Positions 34,009-43,439 of a stretch of DNA of 64,000 nt are shown piece by piece. The position numbers and the translations under genes are program-made. Source of the stretch: Enterovibrio qingdaonensis (GTDB lineage: Bacteria; Pseudomonadota; Gammaproteobacteria; Enterobacterales; Vibrionaceae). The notes under the pieces are model-generated. The model was not told where the DNA came from. It saw only the letters and a program-made list of their open reading frames with translations, and made no database searches. The stretch lies in contig NZ_JAJUBB010000007.1 in assembly GCF_028683135.1 (NCBI RefSeq), forward strand, positions 124,001 through 188,000, written 5' to 3'. Each line of letters opens with the position of its first letter. The stretch's first letter is position 1.

Positions 34009-35341
34009 ACATCGCCATGGTTTGGTTCATTTGGGTCATGATTTGATTCATTTGCGTGAATTGTTTGAGGTATCGGTCATATGACATCTCGTACTTACGG
34101 TCGAGTTGAGTAAGTTTGTCGTCAATACGGTCGATATTTGCCTGAAGCGATTCTTTTCGAGAGCTGAACAGCCCTGAAGAGGTTTTTAAATAGGGCTCCA
34201 TCATGTTATCGATAGAGTCGAGGAGGTTGCCGTCGCCGTTAAACATGTTTTCCAACGCAACCCCATTGTTTTTCTGAGCGTCGTTGAATTTATCTTCATC
34301 CAAAGTCAGCTTTCCGCCTTTGTCGATAGACAGGCCAATATCGGTGAGGCGCATACCGCCAAAATCCGATCGCAGAATATTGTTAAGCTGGCTTTCGATA
34401 GAGCGAAGGGTGGGGTCATTAGCCAGTGCGCCGCGGCTTGCACCGTCTTCACCGCCAACAGAGGTGTATTCGTCGAACGTTGATACCAACGCATTGTAAG
34501 CATCAACAAACTTGGTCAGTTGTTCTTTTGTCGCTTCGCTGTCAGGACCGACGGTTAAGCTGACTGGCTCATCGCCAGCACTTTGCGCTTTGGTCACGGT
34601 GATATCGACACCATCAATGACGTTATCGAACGTGTTGCTGCTGCTGGTGAGTTTCAGGCCAGAGTCTTTTGCTCCCACCCAAATGACAGCATCTTGGGGC
34701 TCAGTAATCACTTTTGGTGTGGTAAAGGCACCTTCAAACCACGCAGATCCGGTGCCTGTCGCAGATACGGATACACGATTCGCTTCCCCTGTTTCGGTGC
34801 TCGATAGCATCAGGTGGGTCTGGCCATTTGAGCGCACTAAGGTTGCATTAACGCCTGGGTTGGTGCTGTCGTTGTTAATGGTTTTAACCAGATCTGCCAT
34901 CGTGGCTTTGCCATCACCGTCGGTATCCACCGTCGACAAGTCAATGATCATTTCCTCGCCGTTGATCGCGAGTTTCAGTTCGCCAGTGGTGGGAATTTGT
35001 GTGTCTGCGGTCATGTCCGCAGGCATGTTGGCAGAGATTTGGTGTGCAGAGGCGACCTGTTCTACAAAAATTTGATAGTTGCCACTGAGTGAATTCGCGT
35101 CAGCCGTTGCGGAAAAAATACCGTCTTGTGACGTGGTTGCACTGTTTTTAATGATACTACTGCCGTACCCATTCATTTCGCTGACGGCAGTGCGGAACGT
35201 TCGAAGGGCAGACTCAACTTTGCTCAATGCATTGATTTTTGCTTGATAAGAATCAGCCTGCATTTGATAGCGTTCTTGAAATGGCAATACATCAAATGTG
35301 GCCAACTGGGTTGCCATCGTAATTGGATCTAATGAACTCAT
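34001..35341 (-). CDS. fliD: Flagellar filament cap protein FliD (LafB)
   Basis: This 446-residue protein has an N-terminal FliD domain (LATFDVLPFQERYQMQADSYQAKINALSKVESAL) and a C-terminal FliD domain with coil ends (GGMRLTDIGLSIDKGGKLTLDEDKF, SYDRYLKQFTQMNQIMTQMNQ). It caps the filament and folds flagellin monomers into place. It is the first gene of the minus-strand late operon fliD-S-T-K-L-fliA-motA-motB, with a sigma-28-like promoter upstream. Confidence 0.94.
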   Translation of the reverse strand: MSSLDPITMATQLATFDVLPFQERYQMQADSYQAKINALSKVESALRTFRTAVSEMNGYGSSIIKNSATTSQDGIFSATADANSLSGNYQIFVEQVASAHQISANMPADMTADTQIPTTGELKLAINGEEMIIDLSTVDTDGDGKATMADLVKTINNDSTNPGVNATLVRSNGQTHLMLSSTETGEANRVSVSATGTGSAWFEGAFTTPKVITEPQDAVIWVGAKDSGLKLTSSSNTFDNVIDGVDITVTKAQSAGDEPVSLTVGPDSEATKEQLTKFVDAYNALVSTFDEYTSVGGEDGASRGALANDPTLRSIESQLNNILRSDFGGMRLTDIGLSIDKGGKLTLDEDKFNDAQKNNGVALENMFNGDGNLLDSIDNMMEPYLKTSSGLFSSRKESLQANIDRIDDKLTQLDRKYEMSYDRYLKQFTQMNQIMTQMNQTMAMFG

Positions 35342-35386
35342 CGTAATACTCCAGGCTCATTTGCTAAATTAGCGTTGAATACACCT

Positions 35387-35413
35387 CAATCAGCAAAAAG
35401 CGTTCCATTTTTA
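35387..35413 (-). promoter_or_regulatory. Sigma-28-like promoter of the fliD operon
   Basis: Read on the minus strand, TAAA (35413-35410), a 15-nt spacer and GCTGATTG (35394-35387) match the sigma-28 pattern TAAA-N15-GCCGATAA with exact spacing and 5 of 8 in the -10 element. It is about 46 bp upstream of the fliD start. The rest of the 310-bp gap 35342-35651 holds the maf-side terminator and nothing else I can support. Confidence 0.6.
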
Positions 35414-35611
35414 AATTCCATTAAAAACAGTAATATAGGTAAGAATTGGTTGGTTTGCGGAAGTGGTATTTCCAGTCTGGGAGTTCCGCTGTTTCCTTTC
35501 GCCTATACCACCCAAATACTCAAGCCGCGCTAAAAATGCAGGATTCAACGCGTTTGGGTATACAAGGTAATTAGGCGACCTGTTTGTTGGGCGGGTTAAG
35601 GCAATATCAAA

Positions 35612-35637
35612 ATAAAAACGCCTCTTTTAGAGGCGTT
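35612..35637 (-). terminator. Terminator after the small gene downstream of maf
   Basis: An 8-bp stem AACGCCTC/GAGGCGTT with a 5-nt loop is followed by TTTTATT on the minus strand, 15 bp after the stop of the 84-residue gene. Confidence 0.85.
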
Positions 35638-35651
35638 AATAGAAAAGTTTG

Positions 35652-35906
35652 TTAAGCGCTTTCATTGAGGATTGGTGGGATTTGGTATCTCAACATATCT
35701 GCAATAGCAGTGAAATCGTTGGCGCGTCGCGCGGTGTTGAGTTCGTCTAATATTTCAACAACGATATCTTGCTTACTATGTACTTCAAACAGCTTGCTAA
35801 ACAACGCCACACATTGCGCGAGTAACATATCGCCAGTGATGTGATCACCATAGTAATAAACGTCTGCGGTTTTCGCGAAAAGCTGGCTGAGCTGGCTAGA
35901 TAGCAT
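35652..35906 (-). CDS. Small protein of unknown function coupled to the Maf gene
   Basis: This 84-residue, predicted mostly helical protein has no signal or membrane helix. It overlaps the 3' end of the Maf gene by 11 bp and ends at a terminator, so it is translated from the same message. I recognise no family. Position suggests a partner, regulator or chaperone for the glycosyltransferase or flagellin, but nothing in the sequence proves this. Confidence 0.6.
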   Translation of the reverse strand: MLSSQLSQLFAKTADVYYYGDHITGDMLLAQCVALFSKLFEVHSKQDIVVEILDELNTARRANDFTAIADMLRYQIPPILNESA

Positions 35907-37218
35907 GTTCAGTCTCCTTGGCTAAATCCATGTACTCGGCACCCAGAATTCTTGCTCCCATACGGCTCCAATTGAAAAACCGTGTGTCGGGCGCACAGCT
36001 AATGATGTTTTCGACACCGGTAGCAAACATGCGGTATGGCGGAGAGGTTTTGATCAATTCACCATAACCGTTTTCAGTCCAAGCCTGCATGGTCGCGTTG
36101 TGATCGTTGGCGTCGTTAGCCATTGATGCATGGACGATTTCATTCGGAAAACCAAAGTCACAGCCAATGAAGCGAACGGTTTTTGCGCCTTGTACCAGCG
36201 TGGTATGAAGCATCGGGTGAATAACGGAGCCATACACATAAGGGCGAAATTGAGTCGGGAACGCGGCACTAATGCGATCGTATGTTTCGTCTGCCAGATG
36301 TAGGTAATATTTTTCTCCGTGCCAGAGCTTCATGTGGTCGTGAGGCAAACGGCTGGCCGCGATCAGAATGGTATTTTTGGCAATATGGAAAGGGATATAC
36401 GACGTCGGAATATCAAAGTCTATTGCGTAAACCACATCTGGCTTAATGCCATTTTCTAACAAGCACTTACATGCAGTCGCTGCAGCGATAAATCGAGGGC
36501 GGTCTTTTTGAAGATAAACTGCTTTTAACTCTTCGATATGGTGTGACAGCGAAGGGCCTGCACCAATACAAATCGCGTCATCAATCCGGTATTGAAGAAA
36601 GGTGTCAATCGACGCCATTTTTTTCAGTAGCGGCGCGTTTTCTGTTTCTCGCTGAATGAATCTGTCTTCATTGTCGAGTTGGTTGCGGTGGACGTGCTTA
36701 ACAACCAGCGTGTTTTCCATGCGGAAAAACAGCCATTGGTGGCTCTTCTGGGAAATAAACTTATCGCCATTCAGAATAATGCTGCCTGGGTGAGAAAGCA
36801 TCGCGGTGTAGTGCATGACCTCTGCGCTATTTTCGTCGATAAAACGAAGTTCCACACGTGGATCATTCAGCCAATCAAACGGCACGAGCGACAGCGCGAG
36901 TTTGGCTAATGGCAAGTTATACAGGTAAACACGGATGGATGAGCATTTGGCATCTTGCACAAGCAGCGCAGGCACGCTACCTAGGCCAAGGCCCCAAACA
37001 TGATAATCGTTCCCTGACGTTAGACTTCGGTAATGAAACGCTTCTTCTACAGGATCGTATGCACTGCAAAGTTGGATACCGTTGACTTTCAATGTGGCAG
37101 CGGTTTTTTGGATAACGTCAAAGGTGAGCTCATCGACGTTAGCGGCTTCTAACTCTTCGGCAATGGTAGGCCAGCGCGTGAAGATAACGTCAATATTTTG
37201 GGCGTAAATTGGGGTCAT
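35896..37218 (-). CDS. Motility accessory factor (Maf, DUF115-type) putative flagellin glycosyltransferase
   Basis: This 440-residue protein has the central MAF_flag10/DUF115 domain at about 210-370: AICIGAGPSLSHHIEEL, FIAAATACKCLLENGIKPDVVYAIDFD, later VRFIGCDFGF. Maf proteins transfer nonulosonic acid sugars to Ser/Thr of flagellin in the cytoplasm before export in Aeromonas and Campylobacter. It lies directly after lafA, pointing to LafA as substrate. It starts 14-20 bp downstream of the lafA terminator, so it is read through or has its own promoter. Sugar biosynthesis genes are not in this window. Confidence 0.88.
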   Translation of the reverse strand: MTPIYAQNIDVIFTRWPTIAEELEAANVDELTFDVIQKTAATLKVNGIQLCSAYDPVEEAFHYRSLTSGNDYHVWGLGLGSVPALLVQDAKCSSIRVYLYNLPLAKLALSLVPFDWLNDPRVELRFIDENSAEVMHYTAMLSHPGSIILNGDKFISQKSHQWLFFRMENTLVVKHVHRNQLDNEDRFIQRETENAPLLKKMASIDTFLQYRIDDAICIGAGPSLSHHIEELKAVYLQKDRPRFIAAATACKCLLENGIKPDVVYAIDFDIPTSYIPFHIAKNTILIAASRLPHDHMKLWHGEKYYLHLADETYDRISAAFPTQFRPYVYGSVIHPMLHTTLVQGAKTVRFIGCDFGFPNEIVHASMANDANDHNATMQAWTENGYGELIKTSPPYRMFATGVENIISCAPDTRFFNWSRMGARILGAEYMDLAKETEHAI

Positions 37219-37237
37219 GTTTCACCGTCATAGAAAC

Positions 37238-37264
37238 GAAAAAACCCCATCCTGAGATGGGGTT
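37238..37264 (-). terminator. Terminator of the flagellin gene lafA
   Basis: The stem AACCCCAT/ATGGGGTT is followed on the minus strand by TTTTTT, 15 bp after the lafA stop. Confidence 0.88.
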
Positions 37265-37278
37265 GGACTTGCAAGGGA

Positions 37279-38148
37279 TTAGCGCAGTAGCGACATTGCC
37301 ATGCCTGGCAGCTGATTGGTTTGTGACAGGACAGTAGTACCTGCTTGCATCAGCATTTGGTTCTTAGTCATGTTTGAAGATTCAACCGCGAAGTCTGCAT
37401 CCATGATGCGGCCTTTTGCAGCGGTGGTGTTTTCAGTCATGTTACCAAGGTTAGTGATGGTGTGCTCAAGACGGTTGATGTTTGCACCCAGTGCAGAACG
37501 TGCTGAGCCCAAAGTACCCAGAAGACCTGCGTCACCCGCAGTACCCGTCAGTTTAGTGATTGCAGCTTGAGCAGCAGTTGCTGTGTTCAAGTTACCAATC
37601 GCACCAGCTGATGCACCCAGAGCAGTACTGATTGCAAGTACTTGAGTGTCAACATTGATGTTCAGTTTGTCACCTGCGTTAGTACCAATCTGGATGTTAA
37701 CACCCGTTGATGCGCCGAATGAACCAGCTGTACCAAACAGTGTTTTACCACCGAAGCTTGTTGAATCAACGATGTTGTGCAGTTCAGCACCCAGTTGCGT
37801 GAATTCTTCGTTCAGTGCAGTGCGGTCAGCAGTAGAAGCAGTGTCGTTCGATGCTTGAAGAGCCAGGTCTTTCATGCGGTAAACGATGTTAGTCATCTCG
37901 TCCATCGCACCTTCAGCAGTTTGCATCATAGAAATGCCGTCTTGTGCGTTACGCATTGCAACGCCCATACCGCGGCTTTGTGCTTCAAGGCGGTTTGCGA
38001 TTTGCAGGCCAGCTGCGTCATCAGCTGCTGAGTTGATGCGGTAACCGGTGCTTAGACGCTCCATCGCAGTGTTCAGCAAGCCGCTAGTGTTGTTCAGAGT
38101 GTTTTGAGTAACAAGCGACGCATAGTTAGTGTGCATTGATAAAGCCAT
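37279..38148 (-). CDS. lafA: Lateral flagellin LafA
   Basis: This 289-residue flagellin has conserved D0/D1 ends: N-terminal [56 protein letters not shown] and C-terminal [35 protein letters not shown]. The central variable part (about 170-220) is short, rich in Ala, Gly, Thr and Ser, giving possible glycosylation sites for the adjacent Maf. It is a single flagellin gene with a good ribosome-binding site (AAGGAGA). It is exported by the type III gate with FliS as chaperone. Confidence 0.95.
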   Translation of the reverse strand: MALSMHTNYASLVTQNTLNNTSGLLNTAMERLSTGYRINSAADDAAGLQIANRLEAQSRGMGVAMRNAQDGISMMQTAEGAMDEMTNIVYRMKDLALQASNDTASTADRTALNEEFTQLGAELHNIVDSTSFGGKTLFGTAGSFGASTGVNIQIGTNAGDKLNINVDTQVLAISTALGASAGAIGNLNTATAAQAAITKLTGTAGDAGLLGTLGSARSALGANINRLEHTITNLGNMTENTTAAKGRIMDADFAVESSNMTKNQMLMQAGTTVLSQTNQLPGMAMSLLR

Positions 38149-38205
38149 CTTAAGTCTCCTTGGTTAGCTTTTTTTGCAGGCTTCGGGATATTCCCTGTTC
38201 ACTAA

Positions 38206-38231
38206 CTAGAGGCGGACGCTTGTTGTATTTA
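38206..38231 (-). promoter_or_regulatory. Weak candidate sigma-28 promoter of lafA
   Basis: On the minus strand TAAA (38231-38228), a 14-nt spacer and GCCTCTAG (38213-38206) resemble TAAA-N15-GCCGATAA, with the spacer one base short and 5 of 8 in the -10 element. lafA should be FliA-dependent, but this is the best site I could find and is not strong. Confidence 0.3.
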
Positions 38232-38291
38232 ATTAACTGACATTTTTAAAAATATCGCGATTTTCGTGTTTTAAGTGCAATAAGGTGATCT

Positions 38292-39146
38292 TTATTCCAC
38301 CGTTTCGTCTTTTACACTGGCACTGCGTGTGGTTTCGTCCTCATCCTTCGAATAGGTTTCAAAGCTCTTGAACGAGATAGAGGTAGGGATATCACTGAAG
38401 TAGCCAAAGTAATGGCTCGCCCCTAACAATCGGTATTGGTTTAGTTCATTCTGGCTAGCGACCCGTCCGGCGATCCAAGACACGCGGTGAGATCGGAAAA
38501 AACGAATAAAGGGCAATAACGCTGCACGATCTTCTTTGTGTTCCAGAGAGATAGCGAGCTTTACCTTATCGGGCAGATGCTGAGCTATAAATGTCAGGTT
38601 GTAGTTGGGGTCTGAAATATCGAAACAGAGCTCCGCCGCATAGGCACGCAATTTTGACAATAACGGAATCGCAGCATTTTGTTGCTCTGCGTCGTCAGGC
38701 AAGATCAATGACGGTATTAACAAAGCGAATGCTTCCGCATCACATTTGATCATTTGATTCAATAAACGCTGACCACTTGGCCAAATTAGAGCCCGTGAAT
38801 CAATAGGCACTACAATCTTGTTGATGAGGTCGGGGTGGTACGTATCCAATTGAAAACGACTTTGCCTCAGTGCGAGATACAGACTGAATAAATCCAACGC
38901 ATATTTGAGCTCTTCCGATAAATCGAATTGATAAACACTTTGCTCGCCGCGACTGCCAAAACGAAGCGTGACATGCTGATAGGCGACTTCTCCAGACGCT
39001 GTTTCTCGTATCGCCTGACACACATGGTGAACGTCATTTTGAGACAAGGCATCATACAAAAGCTTATCGTCGTCCGTTTTCGCGTGTTTTCGAATCAATG
39101 CCCTGAAAGTATGGCGCATTGCGATAAGTTGAGAGAAGTTAGCCAA
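38292..39146 (-). CDS. Degenerate EAL-domain-like protein coupled to flhA
   Basis: This 284-residue protein has no signal or membrane helix. Its pattern from about 30 to 255 follows an EAL domain: ALSQ...QAIRE..SGEVAYQ, then VVPIDSRAL (the NxS strand), LRAYAAELCFDISDPN, WIAGRVASQNEL and LGASHYFGYF (the LGxxxxQGY end). The catalytic EAL triplet is replaced by HVT (residues 58-60) and the acidic metal ligands are missing. It therefore cannot be an active c-di-GMP phosphodiesterase and resembles YdiV-type protein-binding EALs. It overlaps flhA by 8 bp at the end of the fliM-flhA operon. The assignment is by eye. Confidence 0.5.
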   Translation of the reverse strand: MANFSQLIAMRHTFRALIRKHAKTDDDKLLYDALSQNDVHHVCQAIRETASGEVAYQHVTLRFGSRGEQSVYQFDLSEELKYALDLFSLYLALRQSRFQLDTYHPDLINKIVVPIDSRALIWPSGQRLLNQMIKCDAEAFALLIPSLILPDDAEQQNAAIPLLSKLRAYAAELCFDISDPNYNLTFIAQHLPDKVKLAISLEHKEDRAALLPFIRFFRSHRVSWIAGRVASQNELNQYRLLGASHYFGYFSDIPTSISFKSFETYSKDEDETTRSASVKDETVE

Positions 39147-41232
39147 GGTTACCTACCACATTAATTTGTTTATTTTCAGGAACTTCATTGTACGAAAGAA
39201 CAGCGAGACCTTGAGTGAAGGTGCGCGCATATCTGGCGATAAGCGGTCTCAATTGAGGCATGACCAGTAAAATCGGCACAAGACCTTGTTGCTTCAACTG
39301 TTGGCGAATCAGTGGCAGGTTTTGTTGGAATTGCCCCAAAATATTCGGCTCAATCGGGAAGCTGTCCAACATCACGGGGCCGCTGGCCTGAGCTTGTTGT
39401 AATGAGGTCATCAACATTTTTTCAAGTTCGTCTGACAGGGTGTAGACACTCAAGTCGCTTTTCTGGCCTGCAATGAGGTTAAACAAGGTGCGTCTTAACG
39501 TGCAGCGAATATCTGCGGCAAGCAAAATCGGGTCTTTAGTATTTTCAGACGACTCCAGCATGGTATTGGCGATCGTCCGAATATCACGCAGTGGCACCTG
39601 ATCGAGCAAAAGCTGGCGATACACTTTTAGCTGATTGGCCGGTGTTAACGCTGCACCCAATGCTTGAGCAAGCTTGGGAGCATGCTGAGTCAGACGTTGG
39701 TTCATGGCTTCAACATCGTCGTGATTAAACAGATCAGCAAGGTGAGACTTCATGACTTTACTGATGTGCGTAGCAATCACGGTGCTGTCATCAACGACCT
39801 GATATCCCATGTTCAGTGCTTTGGCTTTATCTTTGTGTTCAATCCAAACCGCAGGTAGCTGATAAGCAGGATCACTACCCAAAATGCCATCAATTTCGCC
39901 ATAGGTTTCGCCCACGGCAATGGCCATTAAGCGGTCGGGTTCGATAAAGCCTTGCTCAACGACTTCGCCGTTTAGGGAAATCGTGTATTGATTCGGTTTT
40001 AAGCTTAAGTTGTCGCGAATACGTACTTCGGGCAGCAGAAAGCCGATTTGCTCTGACAGGTTTCTTCGCACGCCGCGAATACGTTGGGTCAGCGGTGCAC
40101 CTTGATCTTTATTTACCAGATGGACAAGGCGATAACCAATGGCCAAAGACAGGGTGTGCACATAAGGAATGTCTTCCCAAGAGAGCGGCATTTCCTCTTC
40201 GCGCACCATGGCTTTGGAAATCGCCTCGACCTGATCGAGTTGCTGATCTTTGACCGGTGATTTGCTTTGACGCCATCCTGCAAATGCCAATACCGCAGCA
40301 AAAGAGAAAAATGCCAGATGTGGCATGCCAGGGACGATACCCATAACAAACATAATGCCCGCGACGGTATAAAGCGTGGCTGGCGTTGCGAGTAACTGCT
40401 TACGTACCGTTTCTGACATGTCATTGTCAGAGTCGTTAATACGGGTGACGATAATAGCGGCAGCCGTTGCGAGCAGGAGCGAAGGTATCTGGGCAACCAA
40501 ACCGTCACCGATGGTCAGTAATGCGTAGGTTCGCATTGCCTCCGAGCCAGTCATGCCATGATCGAAGACACCAATACTGACACCGCCAATCAAGTTGATG
40601 AACAAGATAAGCATACCGGCAATGGCATCACCACGGACAAACTTGGACGCACCGTCCATCGAACCATGAAAATCAGCTTCATTCGCGACTTCTTTGCGGC
40701 GACTACGTGCAGTTTCTTGGTCAATGAGGCCCGCATTTAAGTCTGCATCAATGGCCATTTGCTTGCCGGGAAGGGCATCAAGCGTAAAGCGGGCTGACAC
40801 TTCAGAAATACGCTCGCCACCTTTGGTGATCACCACAAAGTTAATGATCATCAAAATGACGAAAACCACCATACCGATGACGTAGTTCCCTCCGATAACC
40901 ACCTCACCAAACGCATGAATCACCTTACCTGCAGCATCTGGCCCATTGTGACCTTCAAGCAATACGATGCGGGTAGACGCAACGTTTAGTGCCAATCGAA
41001 GTAATGTGGCGACCAACAAAATGGTAGGGAAAATGGAGAAATCAAGAGGTCGCTTTGCCGTCGTACTGACGAGCAGCACGAGAATGGCCAACACAATGTT
41101 GAAGGTAAACAAGGCATCCAACAGTAGGGGAGGCAATGGCAGTATCACCATCGCGAGCAACATTAACAGTACGACAGGGATGACTATCCGCCCTCTGACT
41201 GATTGTTGGAATTGTTTAAACCGGTTGAGCAT
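39139..41232 (-). CDS. flhA: Flagellar export gate protein FlhA
   Basis: This 697-residue protein has eight predicted N-terminal membrane helices to about residue 320. The conserved FHIPEP-region motifs are present: RISEVSARFTLDALPGKQMAIDADLNAGLI and GDAIAGMLILFINLIGG. A large cytoplasmic domain (about 350-690), the docking platform for chaperone-substrate complexes, follows. It is part of the fliM-N-P-Q-R-flhB-flhA operon. Normal length. Confidence 0.96.
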   Translation of the reverse strand: MLNRFKQFQQSVRGRIVIPVVLLMLLAMVILPLPPLLLDALFTFNIVLAILVLLVSTTAKRPLDFSIFPTILLVATLLRLALNVASTRIVLLEGHNGPDAAGKVIHAFGEVVIGGNYVIGMVVFVILMIINFVVITKGGERISEVSARFTLDALPGKQMAIDADLNAGLIDQETARSRRKEVANEADFHGSMDGASKFVRGDAIAGMLILFINLIGGVSIGVFDHGMTGSEAMRTYALLTIGDGLVAQIPSLLLATAAAIIVTRINDSDNDMSETVRKQLLATPATLYTVAGIMFVMGIVPGMPHLAFFSFAAVLAFAGWRQSKSPVKDQQLDQVEAISKAMVREEEMPLSWEDIPYVHTLSLAIGYRLVHLVNKDQGAPLTQRIRGVRRNLSEQIGFLLPEVRIRDNLSLKPNQYTISLNGEVVEQGFIEPDRLMAIAVGETYGEIDGILGSDPAYQLPAVWIEHKDKAKALNMGYQVVDDSTVIATHISKVMKSHLADLFNHDDVEAMNQRLTQHAPKLAQALGAALTPANQLKVYRQLLLDQVPLRDIRTIANTMLESSENTKDPILLAADIRCTLRRTLFNLIAGQKSDLSVYTLSDELEKMLMTSLQQAQASGPVMLDSFPIEPNILGQFQQNLPLIRQQLKQQGLVPILLVMPQLRPLIARYARTFTQGLAVLSYNEVPENKQINVVGNLG

Positions 41233-41261
41233 ATCGAGAAGTCCTCAGTGTTTCATGCCAT

Positions 41262-42389
41262 TTAGTGCTGAAGGTGTTTAGGTATAGAAAAATGCGGAAG
41301 AGGCATGGGCTTATCGCCTCGTCCCTGACGGAACGTTCTTAGCTGAAGAACGTAAGTCAGAATATGTGCAACCGCGACGTAGAGTTGGCTGGGAATGGCC
41401 TGCTCAATCGCTGTCGTGTGATAAATCGCGCGCGTTAGCGGTGGTGCGTTGATGATCTCGACGTTGTTCTCACGCGCAATGCGTTGAATGTGCATCGCCG
41501 TTTCATCAATGCCCTTGGCGACAACAAAAGGTGCATCTGACAGCGAAGTGTCATATTTCAAGGCGACGGCATAGTGGGTAGGGTTGGTAATCACTACGTC
41601 AGCACTGGGCACCGTTTTATTAATTCTTCGACGAGAAATTTGCTGCTGAATTTGGCGAATTCGCTGCTTCACTTCCGGACGACCTTCGTTGTTTTTGAAT
41701 TCTTCTTTGAGCTCCTGCTTGGTCATTCGAAGCCCTTTCATGTGTTCCCAATGTTGATAGGGAATATCGACGACACCAAAAAGCAACAGTGCCAGCCCCA
41801 TGAGAAGCAATCCTTCAAACAGGATCCCCATGATTTGTACGACCCCTTGATTTAGGGGGAGGTTTTGCATGCCAAGTAAAGGTTGAAGATTGCTGCTAAG
41901 AAACAGATAGAGCACGGTGGATATCACCAGCACTTTCAGTGTCGACTTGACCAGTTCAACCAAAGAACGTGTTGAAAACATGCGTTTCAAGCCTTTGAGA
42001 GGGCTGAGCTTGCTAAGGTCTGGTAAGGCATTGGCGGGGCGGAACATCCAGCCGCCCAACATCAACGAGCTGAGTACTGCAGCAACAATAATCATCACGA
42101 ACATTGGTAGGAGAATCTCAATGATGATCCCCAAGCTATGACCGACGTGTTCAATGCCTCTTAGTGGGTTTTCTAAATCGGCTTTGGTCAATGACATGTT
42201 GTAACGCATCACGCCATTGATGGCTTGCCAGATATCGTCGAGGTGGGCATAGAAGTAAATACTTACCGCGAGGAAAATGACCGCGGTAGTGAAGTCTTTT
42301 GCGCGCGGTATTTGGCCTTGGTCACGCGCCTTTTTTACCTTCTGACTGGAGGGTTTTTCTGTTTTGTCTTGTGATGACGATTCGCTCAT
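41262..42389 (-). CDS. flhB: Flagellar export switch protein FlhB
   Basis: This 375-residue protein has four membrane helices (about 33-50, 85-112, 145-165, 185-210) and a cytoplasmic domain with the autocleavage motif N269-PTH (ITNPTHYAVALKYD). FlhB switches export from rod/hook to filament substrates together with FliK. The N-terminal tail begins MSESSSQDKTEKPSSQK, as usual. It overlaps fliR by 4 bp. Confidence 0.96.
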   Translation of the reverse strand: MSESSSQDKTEKPSSQKVKKARDQGQIPRAKDFTTAVIFLAVSIYFYAHLDDIWQAINGVMRYNMSLTKADLENPLRGIEHVGHSLGIIIEILLPMFVMIIVAAVLSSLMLGGWMFRPANALPDLSKLSPLKGLKRMFSTRSLVELVKSTLKVLVISTVLYLFLSSNLQPLLGMQNLPLNQGVVQIMGILFEGLLLMGLALLLFGVVDIPYQHWEHMKGLRMTKQELKEEFKNNEGRPEVKQRIRQIQQQISRRRINKTVPSADVVITNPTHYAVALKYDTSLSDAPFVVAKGIDETAMHIQRIARENNVEIINAPPLTRAIYHTTAIEQAIPSQLYVAVAHILTYVLQLRTFRQGRGDKPMPLPHFSIPKHLQH

Positions 42390-43162
42390 AGCGTCCCCAC
42401 CATGTAGTTGTTCAAATGGCGTAGCGTGTCATGCACTAGCTGAGTGTAACGGTCTGGCACACCGGTAATTGTCAGTAGGGTGCTGAAAAGCCCCAGCAAC
42501 ATGGTCATGGGAAAACCCAATGCATAGACGTTCAATGACGGCGCTGCACGGTTCATGACGCCAAAGCTGATATTGGCCAACAGCATCGAAATGATGGCGG
42601 GAAGTGCCAGTGCCAATGCAGCAGCGAACATCCAGCCAAATACGTTCATCAGTCCCTGTAATGACAGGCTTGAAATTCCCGTGCCTACAGGCCAAACGGT
42701 AAAGCTCTGAATAAGCACATCAATGATGATCAAGTGGCCTTCAAGCGAAAGGAAAAGAAGCGTGCAGAATATAAGGAATATTCGGCCTAGCACCGCGTCA
42801 GACGCCCCGTTTACAGGGTCATTCATGATCGCCATCGCCAAGCCCATCTGAAGGGACAAAATTTGGCCAAGCATGGTAAACACTGCGAAAAACAAATGCA
42901 GTATAAGACCGAAGAACACGCCCCATATTGCTTGCTCAAATGCTAAAAACAAGGAGGCAAAAGAAAACAACTCGACTTCAGGCATGGGTGGCATCAATGG
43001 CGCAGTGATGACGACGAGAGACAGCGCAAGCAGGCTTCGAACCCAAAGTGGAATGAGGCCATCGCCGAAAAAAGGCATAAACAGAAAAGCGGCCCCAATA
43101 CGAAAAAACGGCCACCAGAGTTGACCGAGTATCACGGAAAGGTCGGCAAAGGTGATGGCCAT
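42386..43162 (-). CDS. fliR: Flagellar export gate protein FliR
   Basis: This 258-residue protein begins at the ATG at 43162 (MAITFADLSVILGQLWWPFFRIGAAF), which overlaps the fliQ stop as TAATG. A longer frame to 43390 lies inside fliQ and is not used. Six membrane helices are predicted. It forms the FliPQR helical export core with FliP and FliQ. Confidence 0.94.
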   Translation of the reverse strand: MAITFADLSVILGQLWWPFFRIGAAFLFMPFFGDGLIPLWVRSLLALSLVVITAPLMPPMPEVELFSFASLFLAFEQAIWGVFFGLILHLFFAVFTMLGQILSLQMGLAMAIMNDPVNGASDAVLGRIFLIFCTLLFLSLEGHLIIIDVLIQSFTVWPVGTGISSLSLQGLMNVFGWMFAAALALALPAIISMLLANISFGVMNRAAPSLNVYALGFPMTMLLGLFSTLLTITGVPDRYTQLVHDTLRHLNNYMVGTL

Positions 43163-43431
43163 TATCCAATCATTCCCGGGATGTTCTGGAACAGGTAGGC
43201 AAACAGCTCCATCAGCTTTCTGAGCATCCAATGCCCGGCGAATATCACCATAAGAAGCGTCACGATCAAGCGCGGTAAAAAACTCAGCGTTTGTTCGTTG
43301 ATTTGTGTCGCGGCCTGAAAGACCGCCACACACAAGCCAACGAGTAAGCCGGGCATAACCAGCACCGCGACGATAAGAATGATCATCCAAACGGCATTTG
43401 AGAAAAGCGAGACGACAAGTTCGGGAGTCAT
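43162..43431 (-). CDS. fliQ: Flagellar export gate protein FliQ
   Basis: This 89-residue protein, the standard FliQ length, has two membrane helices (about 14-40, 52-77) and the motif LVGLCVAVFQAATQINEQTLSFLPRL. It is 8 bp downstream of fliP and overlaps fliR by one base. Confidence 0.95.
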   Translation of the reverse strand: MTPELVVSLFSNAVWMIILIVAVLVMPGLLVGLCVAVFQAATQINEQTLSFLPRLIVTLLMVIFAGHWMLRKLMELFAYLFQNIPGMIG

Positions 43432-43439
43432 GCGCGTAA

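Noticed and set aside
40113-40508. 131-residue open frame inside flhA on the same strand
   Set aside because: A shadow frame of a highly conserved gene with no ribosome-binding site or recognisable domain.
42386-43390. Long form of FliR with 76 extra N-terminal residues
   Set aside because: The extra part lies inside fliQ in another frame; the ATG at 43162 overlaps the fliQ stop and gives the standard FliR start.
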